Of a DNA stretch of 64,000 nucleotides, positions 7,420 to 15,183 are shown in pieces (the first letter of the stretch is position 1; each line of letters opens with the position of its first letter). Source of the stretch: CAYLXX01 sp964484325 (GTDB lineage: Bacteria > Patescibacteriota > Microgenomatia > UBA1406 > GWC2-37-13). Under the pieces are notes generated by a model. It did no database searches. It worked only from the letters and a program-made list of their open reading frames with translations, and had not been told where the DNA came from. The DNA lies in assembly GCA_964484325.1 (NCBI GenBank), contig CAZAEE010000007.1, positions 4,650 to 68,649 on the forward strand, given 5' to 3'. The translations under genes and the position numbers were made by a program.

Positions 7420-8757
7420 CTATTGTACCTTATCTTTTTTTGAAGAAACAGTTGAAAGACGAATGTCGACTCTCTCCATATCGCGGGGAAATAACGAAGC
7501 TTCGCGGATGTTTTCCAACTTCAAGATATTTTTCGTCATCCTTTCCAGACCAAACGAAAATCCTCCCTCAGGCGGCATGCCGTACTTAAATGCTTGCAGG
7601 TACATTTCGAAACTAGCCGGATTCATGCCTTTTTTCTTAATTGCGCCAACTAGTTGTTCGTAGTCATGAATCCGCTGACTACCACTAAGAATTTCCACTC
7701 CTCGAAACAATAAATCATAACTTAATGTGTACTCTGGGTTGTTGGGGTCGGGCATGGTGTAAAACGGTTTCGCTTGAGTGGGAAAGTGGGTAACAGTGAC
7801 AAACTCGCTGCCGCGATTTTTCTTTGCCCAGTCTGAGAGAAAGACTTCATCAGCTGGACCGAGATCTTTTTCCTGCCGGATGTCGCGACCAGTTTCTTTA
7901 AAAATCAGCTCCTGAGCTTCTCTTAAGGTAATCCGGGGGACTTTGCCAAACGAAGACGGTTCGACGTTAAACAATTTTAACTCTTTTTGACACTTTTCCT
8001 GCACTGTTTTCACCATATATACTCCAAACGTTTCCAACAAGTCAAGCAAATCAGGAAACGTGACAAAACCAAACTCACAGTCAAGCTGAACGAGTTCAGA
8101 TAAGTGACGAGTGGTGACTGACGGTTCAGCTCGATAGGCATGGGAGATAGTAAATACTCTTTCGAAAACAGGTACCAGCATTTGTTTGTAAAGCTGTGGA
8201 CTTTGGGCAAGATATGCTTTATGTTTATAATAATTAACTTCAAAAACTTCCGTGCCTCCTTCGGTTGAAGAAGCAACAATTGTTGGAATAAACACTTCGA
8301 CACAGCCGTGTTTTTCACTAACTTCGCGAAAGGCATCAGCGACTGCCTCCTGCACTCGGAAAATAGCGTTAATTTTTTGATGGCGCAGAGTCAAGGGGCG
8401 GTAATCAAGAAGAATAGGAAGTGTTACATCGAGTTCATCTTTTCCCATATCAATAGGAAGCGTATGAGCTTTTGAAAGGAGCTCGACTTTTTTCGCTTCA
8501 ATCTCGATGGCGCCGGTTCTCAACTTGGGATTGACAAGTTTCTCGGGACGATTTTTGACAGTACCGAGGACTTTAACCACGTCTTCAGGTGAAAATTGCT
8601 TGAGTTCAGGACCACCGACAACCTGCACTTTTCCCGTTCTGTCACGCAGATCAATGAAGACAACTTTTTTATGATCGCGAACGACATCGACCCAGGCCAT
8701 TAACTCAACCTCAGTACCGACTTTGTCAAGAGTATTTTCGATAAAAAGCGACTTCAT
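7420..8757 (-). CDS. aspS: Aspartyl-tRNA synthetase, archaeal/eukaryotic type
   Basis: It charges tRNA-Asp with aspartate. The protein has 445 residues: an N-terminal OB-fold anticodon-binding domain (about 1-100) and a class II catalytic core. The core shows EGGTEVFEV followed by AQSPQLYKQML, motif 2 around HAYRAE and TRHLSEL (about 210-225), and motif 3 GFSFGLERM near the end. The short length, the AQSPQLYKQ segment and the absence of the bacterial GAD insertion place it with archaeal AspRS rather than the 590-residue bacterial enzyme. Such enzymes may be non-discriminating and work with GatCAB. No asnS or gat genes are in this window, so that is open. It has its own promoter and a leaderless start. 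Confidence 0.93.
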   Translation of the reverse strand: MKSLFIENTLDKVGTEVELMAWVDVVRDHKKVVFIDLRDRTGKVQVVGGPELKQFSPEDVVKVLGTVKNRPEKLVNPKLRTGAIEIEAKKVELLSKAHTLPIDMGKDELDVTLPILLDYRPLTLRHQKINAIFRVQEAVADAFREVSEKHGCVEVFIPTIVASSTEGGTEVFEVNYYKHKAYLAQSPQLYKQMLVPVFERVFTISHAYRAEPSVTTRHLSELVQLDCEFGFVTFPDLLDLLETFGVYMVKTVQEKCQKELKLFNVEPSSFGKVPRITLREAQELIFKETGRDIRQEKDLGPADEVFLSDWAKKNRGSEFVTVTHFPTQAKPFYTMPDPNNPEYTLSYDLLFRGVEILSGSQRIHDYEQLVGAIKKKGMNPASFEMYLQAFKYGMPPEGGFSFGLERMTKNILKLENIREASLFPRDMERVDIRLSTVSSKKDKVQ

Positions 8758-8763
8758 AGCAAT

Positions 8764-8792
8764 ATCTTACTATGGCTTTTGCTTTAAAACAA
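8764..8792 (-). promoter_or_regulatory. Promoter of aspS-dacA
   Basis: Minus strand TTGTTT (8787-8792), 17-bp spacer, TAAGAT (8764-8769), then 6 nt to the ATG at 8757. The boxes are imperfect but the spacing is ideal. Confidence 0.5.
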
Positions 8793-8850
8793 TGCGAATT
8801 AGCTTTGAAGAGAAAAAACTAGACTATAGGTTAAATATTGTGGCTAAAAC

Positions 8851-8879
8851 TTGAATATTTATCAATTTTGTGGTATAAT
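8851..8879 (+). promoter_or_regulatory. Strong promoter of the structured leader and 775-residue protein
   Basis: -35 TTGAAT (8851-8856), 17-bp spacer ending in TGG, perfect -10 TATAAT (8874-8879). It combines a good -35 with an extended -10, one of the strongest promoters in the window. The predicted transcription start is near 8886. Confidence 0.8.
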
Positions 8880-8885
8880 GTGCCT

Positions 8886-9053
8886 CGGTTAAGTACTTTA
8901 GTCTTGACAAAGGTACTATAAAGGATTAAGGTAGATGTGTATGTATAGAAGTATTTATTTCAGCAACTTTCACTTTTCCATTTGTATTAAATGGAAAGTG
9001 GGGTAGTACGTTGAATTTTTTCACCTACCCCGCAACAAGAAGCGGGGTTTTTT
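8886..9053 (+). ncRNA. Structured leader or independent RNA with competing hairpins and a terminator
   Basis: This stretch lies between a strong promoter and the 775-residue gene. It contains hairpin A (8892-8899 with 8910-8917, one G-U pair), hairpin B (8971-8983 with 8989-9000, 12 bp with one bulged T) and a terminator hairpin (CCCCGC 9028-9033 with GCGGGG 9042-9047) followed by six T (9048-9053). GGGGTAG at 9000-9006 is complementary to CTACCCC at 9025-9031, a pairing that would block the terminator stem. A 23-codon frame (8935-9006) ends with TAG exactly on the 5' strand of that pairing. The layout fits a transcription attenuator, or a free-standing RNA of about 165 nt. It matches no riboswitch, T-box, SRP, 6S or tmRNA consensus that I know. 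Confidence 0.55.
9028..9053 (+). terminator. Intrinsic terminator ending 7 nt before a start codon
   Basis: Six GC base pairs, an 8-nt loop and six T, located 9054 minus 7 nt upstream of the ATG at 9061. The upstream gene (aspS) runs the other way, so this hairpin cannot end a conventional plus-strand gene. It either ends a small RNA or attenuates the downstream gene. Confidence 0.75.
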
Positions 9054-9060
9054 AATTTAT

Positions 9061-11388
9061 ATGAGTAAAGAAGCAGTTTTATACCAAGAACAATTCACTA
9101 AACCGATTAACGAAGTAGTTCCTTCGCAAAGATTTGTTGATTTGGTACGTGTTTACCCGGTGGTGAAACGGCCAGGTGAAGTGATAGAACAAGAATTAGA
9201 AGAAAAAAAACCAAGCGAGATTTCCTTCTTAAATGTAGTTTTCCTTAGTAAGCGGGACAATAAGAATACTAGGTTAAAGATCTTAACACCTATTAGTGAA
9301 CAACTTAAAGATCCCCATGAAAAAGTTTTTGACGGCAGTCTTCGCGTGTTAAGCTCACAGACATCAATGTCACCCAATGGTTTTGCTGAAGCTGATAAAA
9401 GCCAAGCTCTTTTATATACAGCGCCGGAAAAGTTTGAGTTTACTATCTTAGATTCGAATTCCTGGGATAAAAGGCGCGCTTCCTTAAACGTTATGGAAGT
9501 AGGTAGTGCTGAAGGAAGAAAAATTCGCTTAATTGATCCAAACAAAACAGTAGAAGGATTTGAGTATCTAACATCAGAGGACACCATTGCAGAAATAAAA
9601 GGATTAAAACCAACACATATCTATGGTAGTTCTGTCATTGGTGAAAGGTCGGATGTCAAACAAGACAATGAGCAAGTAAATAAAAAGAATGCTGCCCTAG
9701 AAAGCATTTGTCAAAATCTTGAACTGCGAGAAATAACAATAAAAAGAAATCTTTTTAAGATCATCAATCGTATTCGTGCATTAACTTACACTCAGGACCC
9801 GATCAAGGTTCTTGATGAAGCACATAAAGATGAAATTTTGAGAGCTTATACAATTTTGAAACGCGAAGACTCCATGCGGAGTTTCCGAGAATATGAAAAA
9901 GAAAATAGACGAAATTCTGGAGATACTCCTTTGGAGAAAAATCTAGGATATTGGTTGGGTAAAGACATTTTATATTTTGCCCAAGTGATAGCCGATCGTA
10001 CCAGTGAAGACTTTTCAACTATGCCGGCTGAGTCAACGTATTCAGTCATCAGAACAATGAGATTTCTAAGAGATACGTTTCGCGATTCTTTTCAAGAAGC
10101 GATTAAGTCCGATCTGAGTTTGCAAGGGTTTTTTTCAACACTAGAAGAACAGTCGTCAGATAGTCAACAGTCTCAAGCAACATTTGAAAAAATTCATGAA
10201 CTGTATACGAGAGAAGATTTATTTTTGATGAAAAATGATTTTGAAAAAAGTTTAGCTGAAAAAATGTCTTCAAAATTTGCTAAAAAATTCGGCCTTAATT
10301 TACAAGAAGTTAAAGGTATAAGAGGAGAAGTCAATCGGATGTTAAGTTCAATGGTTGACGAGTCGTTGGCGGCAAATCCGGTACTGGCTAATAATAATCA
10401 GTTTCATCGTTTGATCAACGAAGTCCAAAATGCTAACTTCGCCAAACTTTTTATATTAGCAACAGGAATTTTACCATTTAAGGATGTAGATCCGTTAGTC
10501 CTACAATATACCCGCTTCGAAGCTGCCAGAAGTATAGCCTATATGTTGAAAGGAATGAGCATTTATCCAGAATACAGAGAGCTCACCATGGAACAGAATC
10601 ATGAAATGTTTCAAAGTTTGGTTGAGGTCGTTTTTGGCGGGATTAAACATAGTCAGCAATATACATTACCAGTTGACGGGAAGCAAATCCAACAAATGTT
10701 GTTTCATCGAGGAAAAGGAGATCAAGAAGTTATTGTAGATGAAAAACCCGAAAAAACGTTTGCTTCTTTTTTAAGAAAAAGTTTAGAAACACCCGTAGAT
10801 GAGATTCATGATGTCTATTCGTATAACGTTGCTCTTGTTAATGGCTGTGACACGTTATCCGGTTGGCAACCTGAATATAAAATTGAGGCGATCAATGAAA
10901 TGATCAATCATTTCTACGCCAACGCTGAAGATCTTTTTAGTGAAAAATACGAAGTTCGTATAATTAATGATAGAAATACGTTTGATAAATTACTGACATA
11001 TGTTGCAGAAGAAAAAAATGAAGCAGGTCCTCACGGTAAAAGAGCCGGATCAAACGGTAACAGAATTATTCGAAGAAAATTTATACTTGAACTAACAGAA
11101 AAAGCGACAGGGCAACATTCACACGCGGAGTTTAACTTTTATCCTATCCTGACGCTTGACGCTCAGACTAATGGTGAATTTCAAGGACTGCTAGAGAAAT
11201 TAGGTGATGATCAAAACTATGCGTTACGAAGGATGATCGCTCCAATGACCCATCCGAATCTCTCGTTAAAAGGCATGATCTCAAAGTATGAAGCGGATTA
11301 TCCTCCAAGTATTTATGCGCAGACAAGTAACGTATTAAGACATGTTGAGAGGAATAAAAATCGTAATAAACTACCCTTGGATATGTAA
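9061..11388 (+). CDS. Large orphan protein (775 residues), unknown function
   Basis: A soluble, charged, mostly helical protein without signal peptide or membrane spans. I recognise no domain. Residues 1-190 look beta-rich, 200-480 are helical with charged repeats that could form coiled coils, and the C-terminal part (about 620-760) is mixed alpha/beta with a basic stretch near 655-675. It is the longest protein here with no assignment apart from partly assigned membrane proteins. It is driven by a strong promoter through a leader with terminator-like structure and has no SD. Its 3' end overlaps recJ (convergent) by 18 bases. The frame is intact and codon use looks like its neighbours, so it is a real gene, possibly lineage-specific. 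Confidence 0.88.
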   Translation: MSKEAVLYQEQFTKPINEVVPSQRFVDLVRVYPVVKRPGEVIEQELEEKKPSEISFLNVVFLSKRDNKNTRLKILTPISEQLKDPHEKVFDGSLRVLSSQTSMSPNGFAEADKSQALLYTAPEKFEFTILDSNSWDKRRASLNVMEVGSAEGRKIRLIDPNKTVEGFEYLTSEDTIAEIKGLKPTHIYGSSVIGERSDVKQDNEQVNKKNAALESICQNLELREITIKRNLFKIINRIRALTYTQDPIKVLDEAHKDEILRAYTILKREDSMRSFREYEKENRRNSGDTPLEKNLGYWLGKDILYFAQVIADRTSEDFSTMPAESTYSVIRTMRFLRDTFRDSFQEAIKSDLSLQGFFSTLEEQSSDSQQSQATFEKIHELYTREDLFLMKNDFEKSLAEKMSSKFAKKFGLNLQEVKGIRGEVNRMLSSMVDESLAANPVLANNNQFHRLINEVQNANFAKLFILATGILPFKDVDPLVLQYTRFEAARSIAYMLKGMSIYPEYRELTMEQNHEMFQSLVEVVFGGIKHSQQYTLPVDGKQIQQMLFHRGKGDQEVIVDEKPEKTFASFLRKSLETPVDEIHDVYSYNVALVNGCDTLSGWQPEYKIEAINEMINHFYANAEDLFSEKYEVRIINDRNTFDKLLTYVAEEKNEAGPHGKRAGSNGNRIIRRKFILELTEKATGQHSHAEFNFYPILTLDAQTNGEFQGLLEKLGDDQNYALRRMIAPMTHPNLSLKGMISKYEADYPPSIYAQTSNVLRHVERNKNRNKLPLDM

Positions 11389-13059
11389 GAGTTTTCCCCG
11401 CAGCTTCTCGTCGCCTCCCCACCGATCGACTTCGATTTGGTAAACTACTTCAACATTCTGTCCAGGTGTGAGACTTGGCCATTTTTCAGTACCACCAAAC
11501 GAGATAAGTTCGACTGGATAAAATCTTTCCTCCCGTCCCACTAAATACACTTTCAGATGATCTTTTTTTTTGCCAAATGGTTTAATATCAAGAATTTTCG
11601 CTTCACTATAAAAAGTAATTTGGGGATTACCCATACCATAAGGTTCAAGCTCTTCGAGTTTTTTTGCGATATTCACGTTGATTTTTTCAAGAGGCAGTTT
11701 AAAGTCAGTTTCCATAACACGTTCTAAATCTTTTGTTTTAAGTTCCTTTTTACCGGCTATTCCGATTGCTTTCACGAACCGGGGAATTTTTTTTGTTTCA
11801 ATGGAAAATCCGGCTGCCTGCTGGTGACCGCCGACACTCAATAATAACTCTTTGACACCTGTTAATGCATTAGTAATATGAAAAACGGGTATCGAGCGAG
11901 CCGAACCTTTATAGTAGCTGTCGCTTTTGGTCATAATAATAGTCGGCCGAAAGTACTGCTCGGCGATTCGAGAAGCAATTAGCCCAATGATGCCTTCGTG
12001 CCAACTGTCAGATTGCAGTATGATAATAGCTGGAATTTTTTTCATTTTCCCAACCATGAGTTGAGCTTCGGCAACGGCTTTTTTTACCATATCCTGCCGA
12101 TCAACGTTGAGTTTTCCCACTTTACCAGCCAATTGATACGCTTTCTCATAATTGAGAGTACACAGAAGTCGCAGCGCGTCTATTGCATGTTCGAGGCGAC
12201 CGATAGCATTAATACGAGGCGCAATAATGAAGCCGATCTCGTATGGAGTGATTTTCCGGTCACTGATACCGGCTTGTTTGATGACTTCAACTAGTCCAAT
12301 TCTTTTTGTTCTTGTGCAGGCTGCCAGACCATGTTTCACGATGCTTCTTGAGGGTCCGACAAGCGGCACCAAGTCGGCGATAGTTCCTATTGAAGCAAGC
12401 GCTGTGTAGTCATTTTGGAAATGATTTTCCAGTTCGCCGATCTTTTTTTTGTTAATAAACGGGGAGTTCTTAAAATGATCAAAAATCATCTTGGAGAAAA
12501 AATATGAGACGCCAGATCCTGAAAGCGCCGGTATATGAAAAATTGCTTGGGCTGAGGGAATTTGTTTTTGTTTCATGTGGTGATCGGTGACGATAATCGG
12601 TATTCCCAGTGAGGTAGCATAAGCAATCTGATCAGCTGCGGCGATGCCGTGATCGACACTGATGATAAGTGCTGGATTAAACTGCTTTTTCACATTATCT
12701 ATACCAGTTATTGAGAATCCATATCCTTCATGCTGCCGGTGAGGTACATACGGCATTACTAGAAACCCAAGATGGTGAAGTGTTTCCCAGAGAATGGCAC
12801 CACCTGTGATGCCATCAGCATCATAATCTGTGTAAACCACTATCGTTTTTTTATTTTTTAAAATTTTCTCCAGGGTGGACAGAGTTTTTTTGATCTCTTT
12901 TTTAAAACCAAAATCTGATATTTGAATAGTTACTGGTGAGGGCGGATTAAGAAAAGCATCGATATCTTTGATTTGACGTTTTTTTAAAACGGTTTCAATA
13001 ATGGATTGACCTGTGACTTGATCCTGAGGATGAATGACAGATTTATAGATGATCTTCAT
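11371..13059 (-). CDS. recJ: Single-stranded-DNA-specific exonuclease RecJ
   Basis: A 5'-3' ssDNA exonuclease of the DHH phosphoesterase family, used in recombination and mismatch or base-excision repair. The 562-residue protein shows the metal-binding motifs DYDADGITG (78-86), VDHG (about 135-138) and TDHH (158-161). A DHHA1 domain follows with the GGHQQAAGFS motif near 410-420, then a C-terminal OB-like domain. Length is normal for a short RecJ. It has a divergent promoter region with rmuC, another DNA-maintenance gene. Confidence 0.96.
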   Translation of the reverse strand: MKIIYKSVIHPQDQVTGQSIIETVLKKRQIKDIDAFLNPPSPVTIQISDFGFKKEIKKTLSTLEKILKNKKTIVVYTDYDADGITGGAILWETLHHLGFLVMPYVPHRQHEGYGFSITGIDNVKKQFNPALIISVDHGIAAADQIAYATSLGIPIIVTDHHMKQKQIPSAQAIFHIPALSGSGVSYFFSKMIFDHFKNSPFINKKKIGELENHFQNDYTALASIGTIADLVPLVGPSRSIVKHGLAACTRTKRIGLVEVIKQAGISDRKITPYEIGFIIAPRINAIGRLEHAIDALRLLCTLNYEKAYQLAGKVGKLNVDRQDMVKKAVAEAQLMVGKMKKIPAIIILQSDSWHEGIIGLIASRIAEQYFRPTIIMTKSDSYYKGSARSIPVFHITNALTGVKELLLSVGGHQQAAGFSIETKKIPRFVKAIGIAGKKELKTKDLERVMETDFKLPLEKINVNIAKKLEELEPYGMGNPQITFYSEAKILDIKPFGKKKDHLKVYLVGREERFYPVELISFGGTEKWPSLTPGQNVEVVYQIEVDRWGGDEKLRGKLLHIQG

Positions 13060-13068
13060 AAACCACTC

Positions 13069-13077
13069 ATTGTACCA
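13069..13077 (-). promoter_or_regulatory. Extended -10 promoter of recJ
   Basis: Minus strand TGG then TACAAT (13069-13074), with 9 nt to the ATG at 13059. Confidence 0.6.
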
Positions 13078-13095
13078 TTTTTCAGCCTCGTAAAT

Positions 13096-13104
13096 TGATA
13101 TAAT
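13096..13104 (+). promoter_or_regulatory. Extended -10 promoter of rmuC
   Basis: TGA then perfect TATAAT (13099-13104), with 6 nt to the ATG at 13111, so the transcript should begin at the start codon. Confidence 0.7.
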
Positions 13105-13110
13105 GAAGGT

Positions 13111-14172
13111 ATGTTTGCCACAGCCATTGTCACGTCGCTTATCGTTTCGGCTGTTCTGGTCTTTCTAATGATGACCGTGATCATTCCTCGCATCCGAGAT
13201 GTTATCCAGGATGATAAAGAGCTGCGGCGCGCCGAAAAAGACGATATAAAAACGGATCTGTCCAATAAAAAAGAAGCGATTGAGAAACTGGTGCGGCAGT
13301 TGCATGAAGAGTTGAAAACGAGTAGCGATGATCTGGAAAAAGCTGAACGTGAGCGCATTGGTTCATTTCACGCGTTGAAAAAAGAGTTAGAAAATCAGCA
13401 AAAAATCACCGACAGGCTATCAACAACAACAGAAAATCTGAATAAACTGCTTTCAAACAACCAGCTGCGCGGTCAGTTTGGCGAAAAAGTGGCTGAGGAT
13501 CTTCTGAAAATGAGCGGTTTTGTCAAAGGAGTAGACTATGACTTCAATAAAACTCTTTCTGACGGTCAGAGCAGGCCTGACTTTACGATTTATCTGCCAA
13601 ACAAAGTGAAGATAAACGTTGATTCTAAGTTTCCCTATCAAAATCTGCAAAAGTTGGCAGAATCAACAGACGAAGCTACTAGAAAAGATAGACTGAAAGC
13701 GTTTGAACATGACGTCAAGGAAAAAATTAAACAGGTTGTTACCCGAAACTACATCAATCCTCAAGATAACACAGTTGATTTTGTGATTTTATTTATTCCT
13801 AATGAAATGATTTTTTCTTTTATTTATGACAAAATGAACAGTCTCTGGACTGACGGCATGAAACAAAAAGTAGTTTTTGCCGGTCCGTTTAGTTTTACGG
13901 CCATATTGCGACTTGTTCGTCAGGCTTATGATAACTTCCGCTATCAAAATAATGTTCAAAAAATTATTACCCAGATCAAAGAATTTGAACTGGAGTTTGC
14001 AAAGTACAATGAAGAGTTTATGAAAATCGGTGACAGAATACATTCGTTATCTGATCAGTATGCGCTTGTTAATCAAACTCGTACAAATAAACTTCTGAAG
14101 TCAATTGATAAGATTAATCAAGAAGATACAGTTCCGGCAGGATTATTTGAAAAAAAAGAAGAGTCTATTTAA
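13111..14172 (+). CDS. rmuC: RmuC-family DNA recombination protein
   Basis: RmuC proteins limit rearrangements at inverted repeats and carry a restriction-endonuclease-like fold. The 353-residue protein has an N-terminal transmembrane helix (about residues 3-25), a coiled-coil region (about 30-110) and the RmuC domain. The domain begins at GQFGEKVAEDLLK near 124 and includes the DSKFPYQNL motif near 170. That is the canonical architecture at a slightly short length. It starts 51 bases from recJ on the opposite strand and overlaps the DHH gene by 4 bases at its 3' end. Confidence 0.93.
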   Translation: MFATAIVTSLIVSAVLVFLMMTVIIPRIRDVIQDDKELRRAEKDDIKTDLSNKKEAIEKLVRQLHEELKTSSDDLEKAERERIGSFHALKKELENQQKITDRLSTTTENLNKLLSNNQLRGQFGEKVAEDLLKMSGFVKGVDYDFNKTLSDGQSRPDFTIYLPNKVKINVDSKFPYQNLQKLAESTDEATRKDRLKAFEHDVKEKIKQVVTRNYINPQDNTVDFVILFIPNEMIFSFIYDKMNSLWTDGMKQKVVFAGPFSFTAILRLVRQAYDNFRYQNNVQKIITQIKEFELEFAKYNEEFMKIGDRIHSLSDQYALVNQTRTNKLLKSIDKINQEDTVPAGLFEKKEESI

Positions 14173-15179
14173 ATCAGTCCGCCGCCTTTGAAGATTTTAG
14201 GTTTTAACCAATCTTGGGGAGCTGAGCTCATGTCTTCTTGATCATCTGGTTCGTCTTCAATATCCTCAAGCGGTGTCGTTTGTTCACCACGAATCGGACT
14301 TGTGGGAAAACCGGCGCTTGGTTGACGTCTTGGTAACGGTGACTGTATAGGCGGGAGAGATGATCTCATATCAGCAGGCATACCTGGGATACTAGGAAAA
14401 CTCATTGGCGGTTGGTTGATACCCATTCCGGCAGCAGGACGTAATGGTTTTTTCACTGCGCCGAGTTTCAAAAGTAAAGCAGCAGTTTCAAATGTACCAG
14501 CATTTACTGCATATGAGGTGAAGTTGGCAGTCGCAATTGCTAAGCCGGCATACAAATTAGTTGCCATTTCTCGATCAAGTTCAACTTGGAGTGACTGTAA
14601 TATTTTTAGGATCAATTCAGAAGTGGAAGAGCTAGTTTTTTGAACAAAGTTAACCATGCCATACATATCGTTTACTAAATGTCTATCAATGTTGATGATA
14701 GTTTTACCATTAAATTCTTGCTGGTTGTCACTATATATTTGGCCTAAACTACGGAAGTTTGGGGCATCGATGGTAATAATAAAGTCGATCTTTCCACCGG
14801 TATATGAATACTGCACTTTTTGCGGATCAAGTTTGGCAGCGCCAGCATGGGGGACAACAATAATATTAAAAAAATTCCCTTCATTACCGCCGTACTCTAC
14901 CTTGTCAACAGCTCCTTCAGTATAGGGAAATGAGATGACTAAGTTATCTCCACCTGTGGCAAAGTTCGTCTGAATTTTGTCAGCGGCAGCTAAATCACTT
15001 TTAACTGGAGAAGTACATACTATAGATAGATTTTTACCAAGTTTAGAAAGACCCAGATAAAGTGCGGTAGCTGAAGCAATGCCATCGACTGTTGGATTTT
15101 GGGGCAGTATAATAAGCCCGGAGTTTCTTTTTTGAATAATATCGGCGATTTGACGCGTGGCATCTTGTGTAGGATTCAT
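14169..15179 (-). CDS. DHH-type phosphoesterase-like protein with degenerate active site
   Basis: The 336-residue protein follows the NrnA/DHH fold order: motif I region around residues 28-40, motif II Asp in TIDAP (136-140), motif III NIDRH (163-167) and the G-M-V-N segment after it. Key residues have changed. Motif I reads NPTVDGIASA where NrnA has PDGDAxGS, so the second Asp is lost, and motif III reads DRH instead of DHH. The nanoRNase/pAp phosphatase activity of the family is therefore doubtful. Residues 255-336 are a Pro-rich, probably disordered tail. Its place directly after infB matches the common infB-rbfA-nrnA order, with rbfA missing. Confidence 0.8.
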   Translation of the reverse strand: MNPTQDATRQIADIIQKRNSGLIILPQNPTVDGIASATALYLGLSKLGKNLSIVCTSPVKSDLAAADKIQTNFATGGDNLVISFPYTEGAVDKVEYGGNEGNFFNIIVVPHAGAAKLDPQKVQYSYTGGKIDFIITIDAPNFRSLGQIYSDNQQEFNGKTIINIDRHLVNDMYGMVNFVQKTSSSTSELILKILQSLQVELDREMATNLYAGLAIATANFTSYAVNAGTFETAALLLKLGAVKKPLRPAAGMGINQPPMSFPSIPGMPADMRSSLPPIQSPLPRRQPSAGFPTSPIRGEQTTPLEDIEDEPDDQEDMSSAPQDWLKPKIFKGGGLI

Positions 15180-15183
15180 ATTA

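Noticed and set aside
8904..8922. Second promoter in the leader (TTGACA at 8904, TATAAA at 8917)
   Set aside because: The spacing between hexamers is only 7 bp, far from the 16-18 bp required.
8886..9053. Known RNA families for the leader (T-box, SRP RNA, RNase P, tmRNA)
   Set aside because: None of their conserved cores is present: no T-box sequence, no SRP tetraloop domain, no RNase P core, no tmRNA tRNA-like ends.
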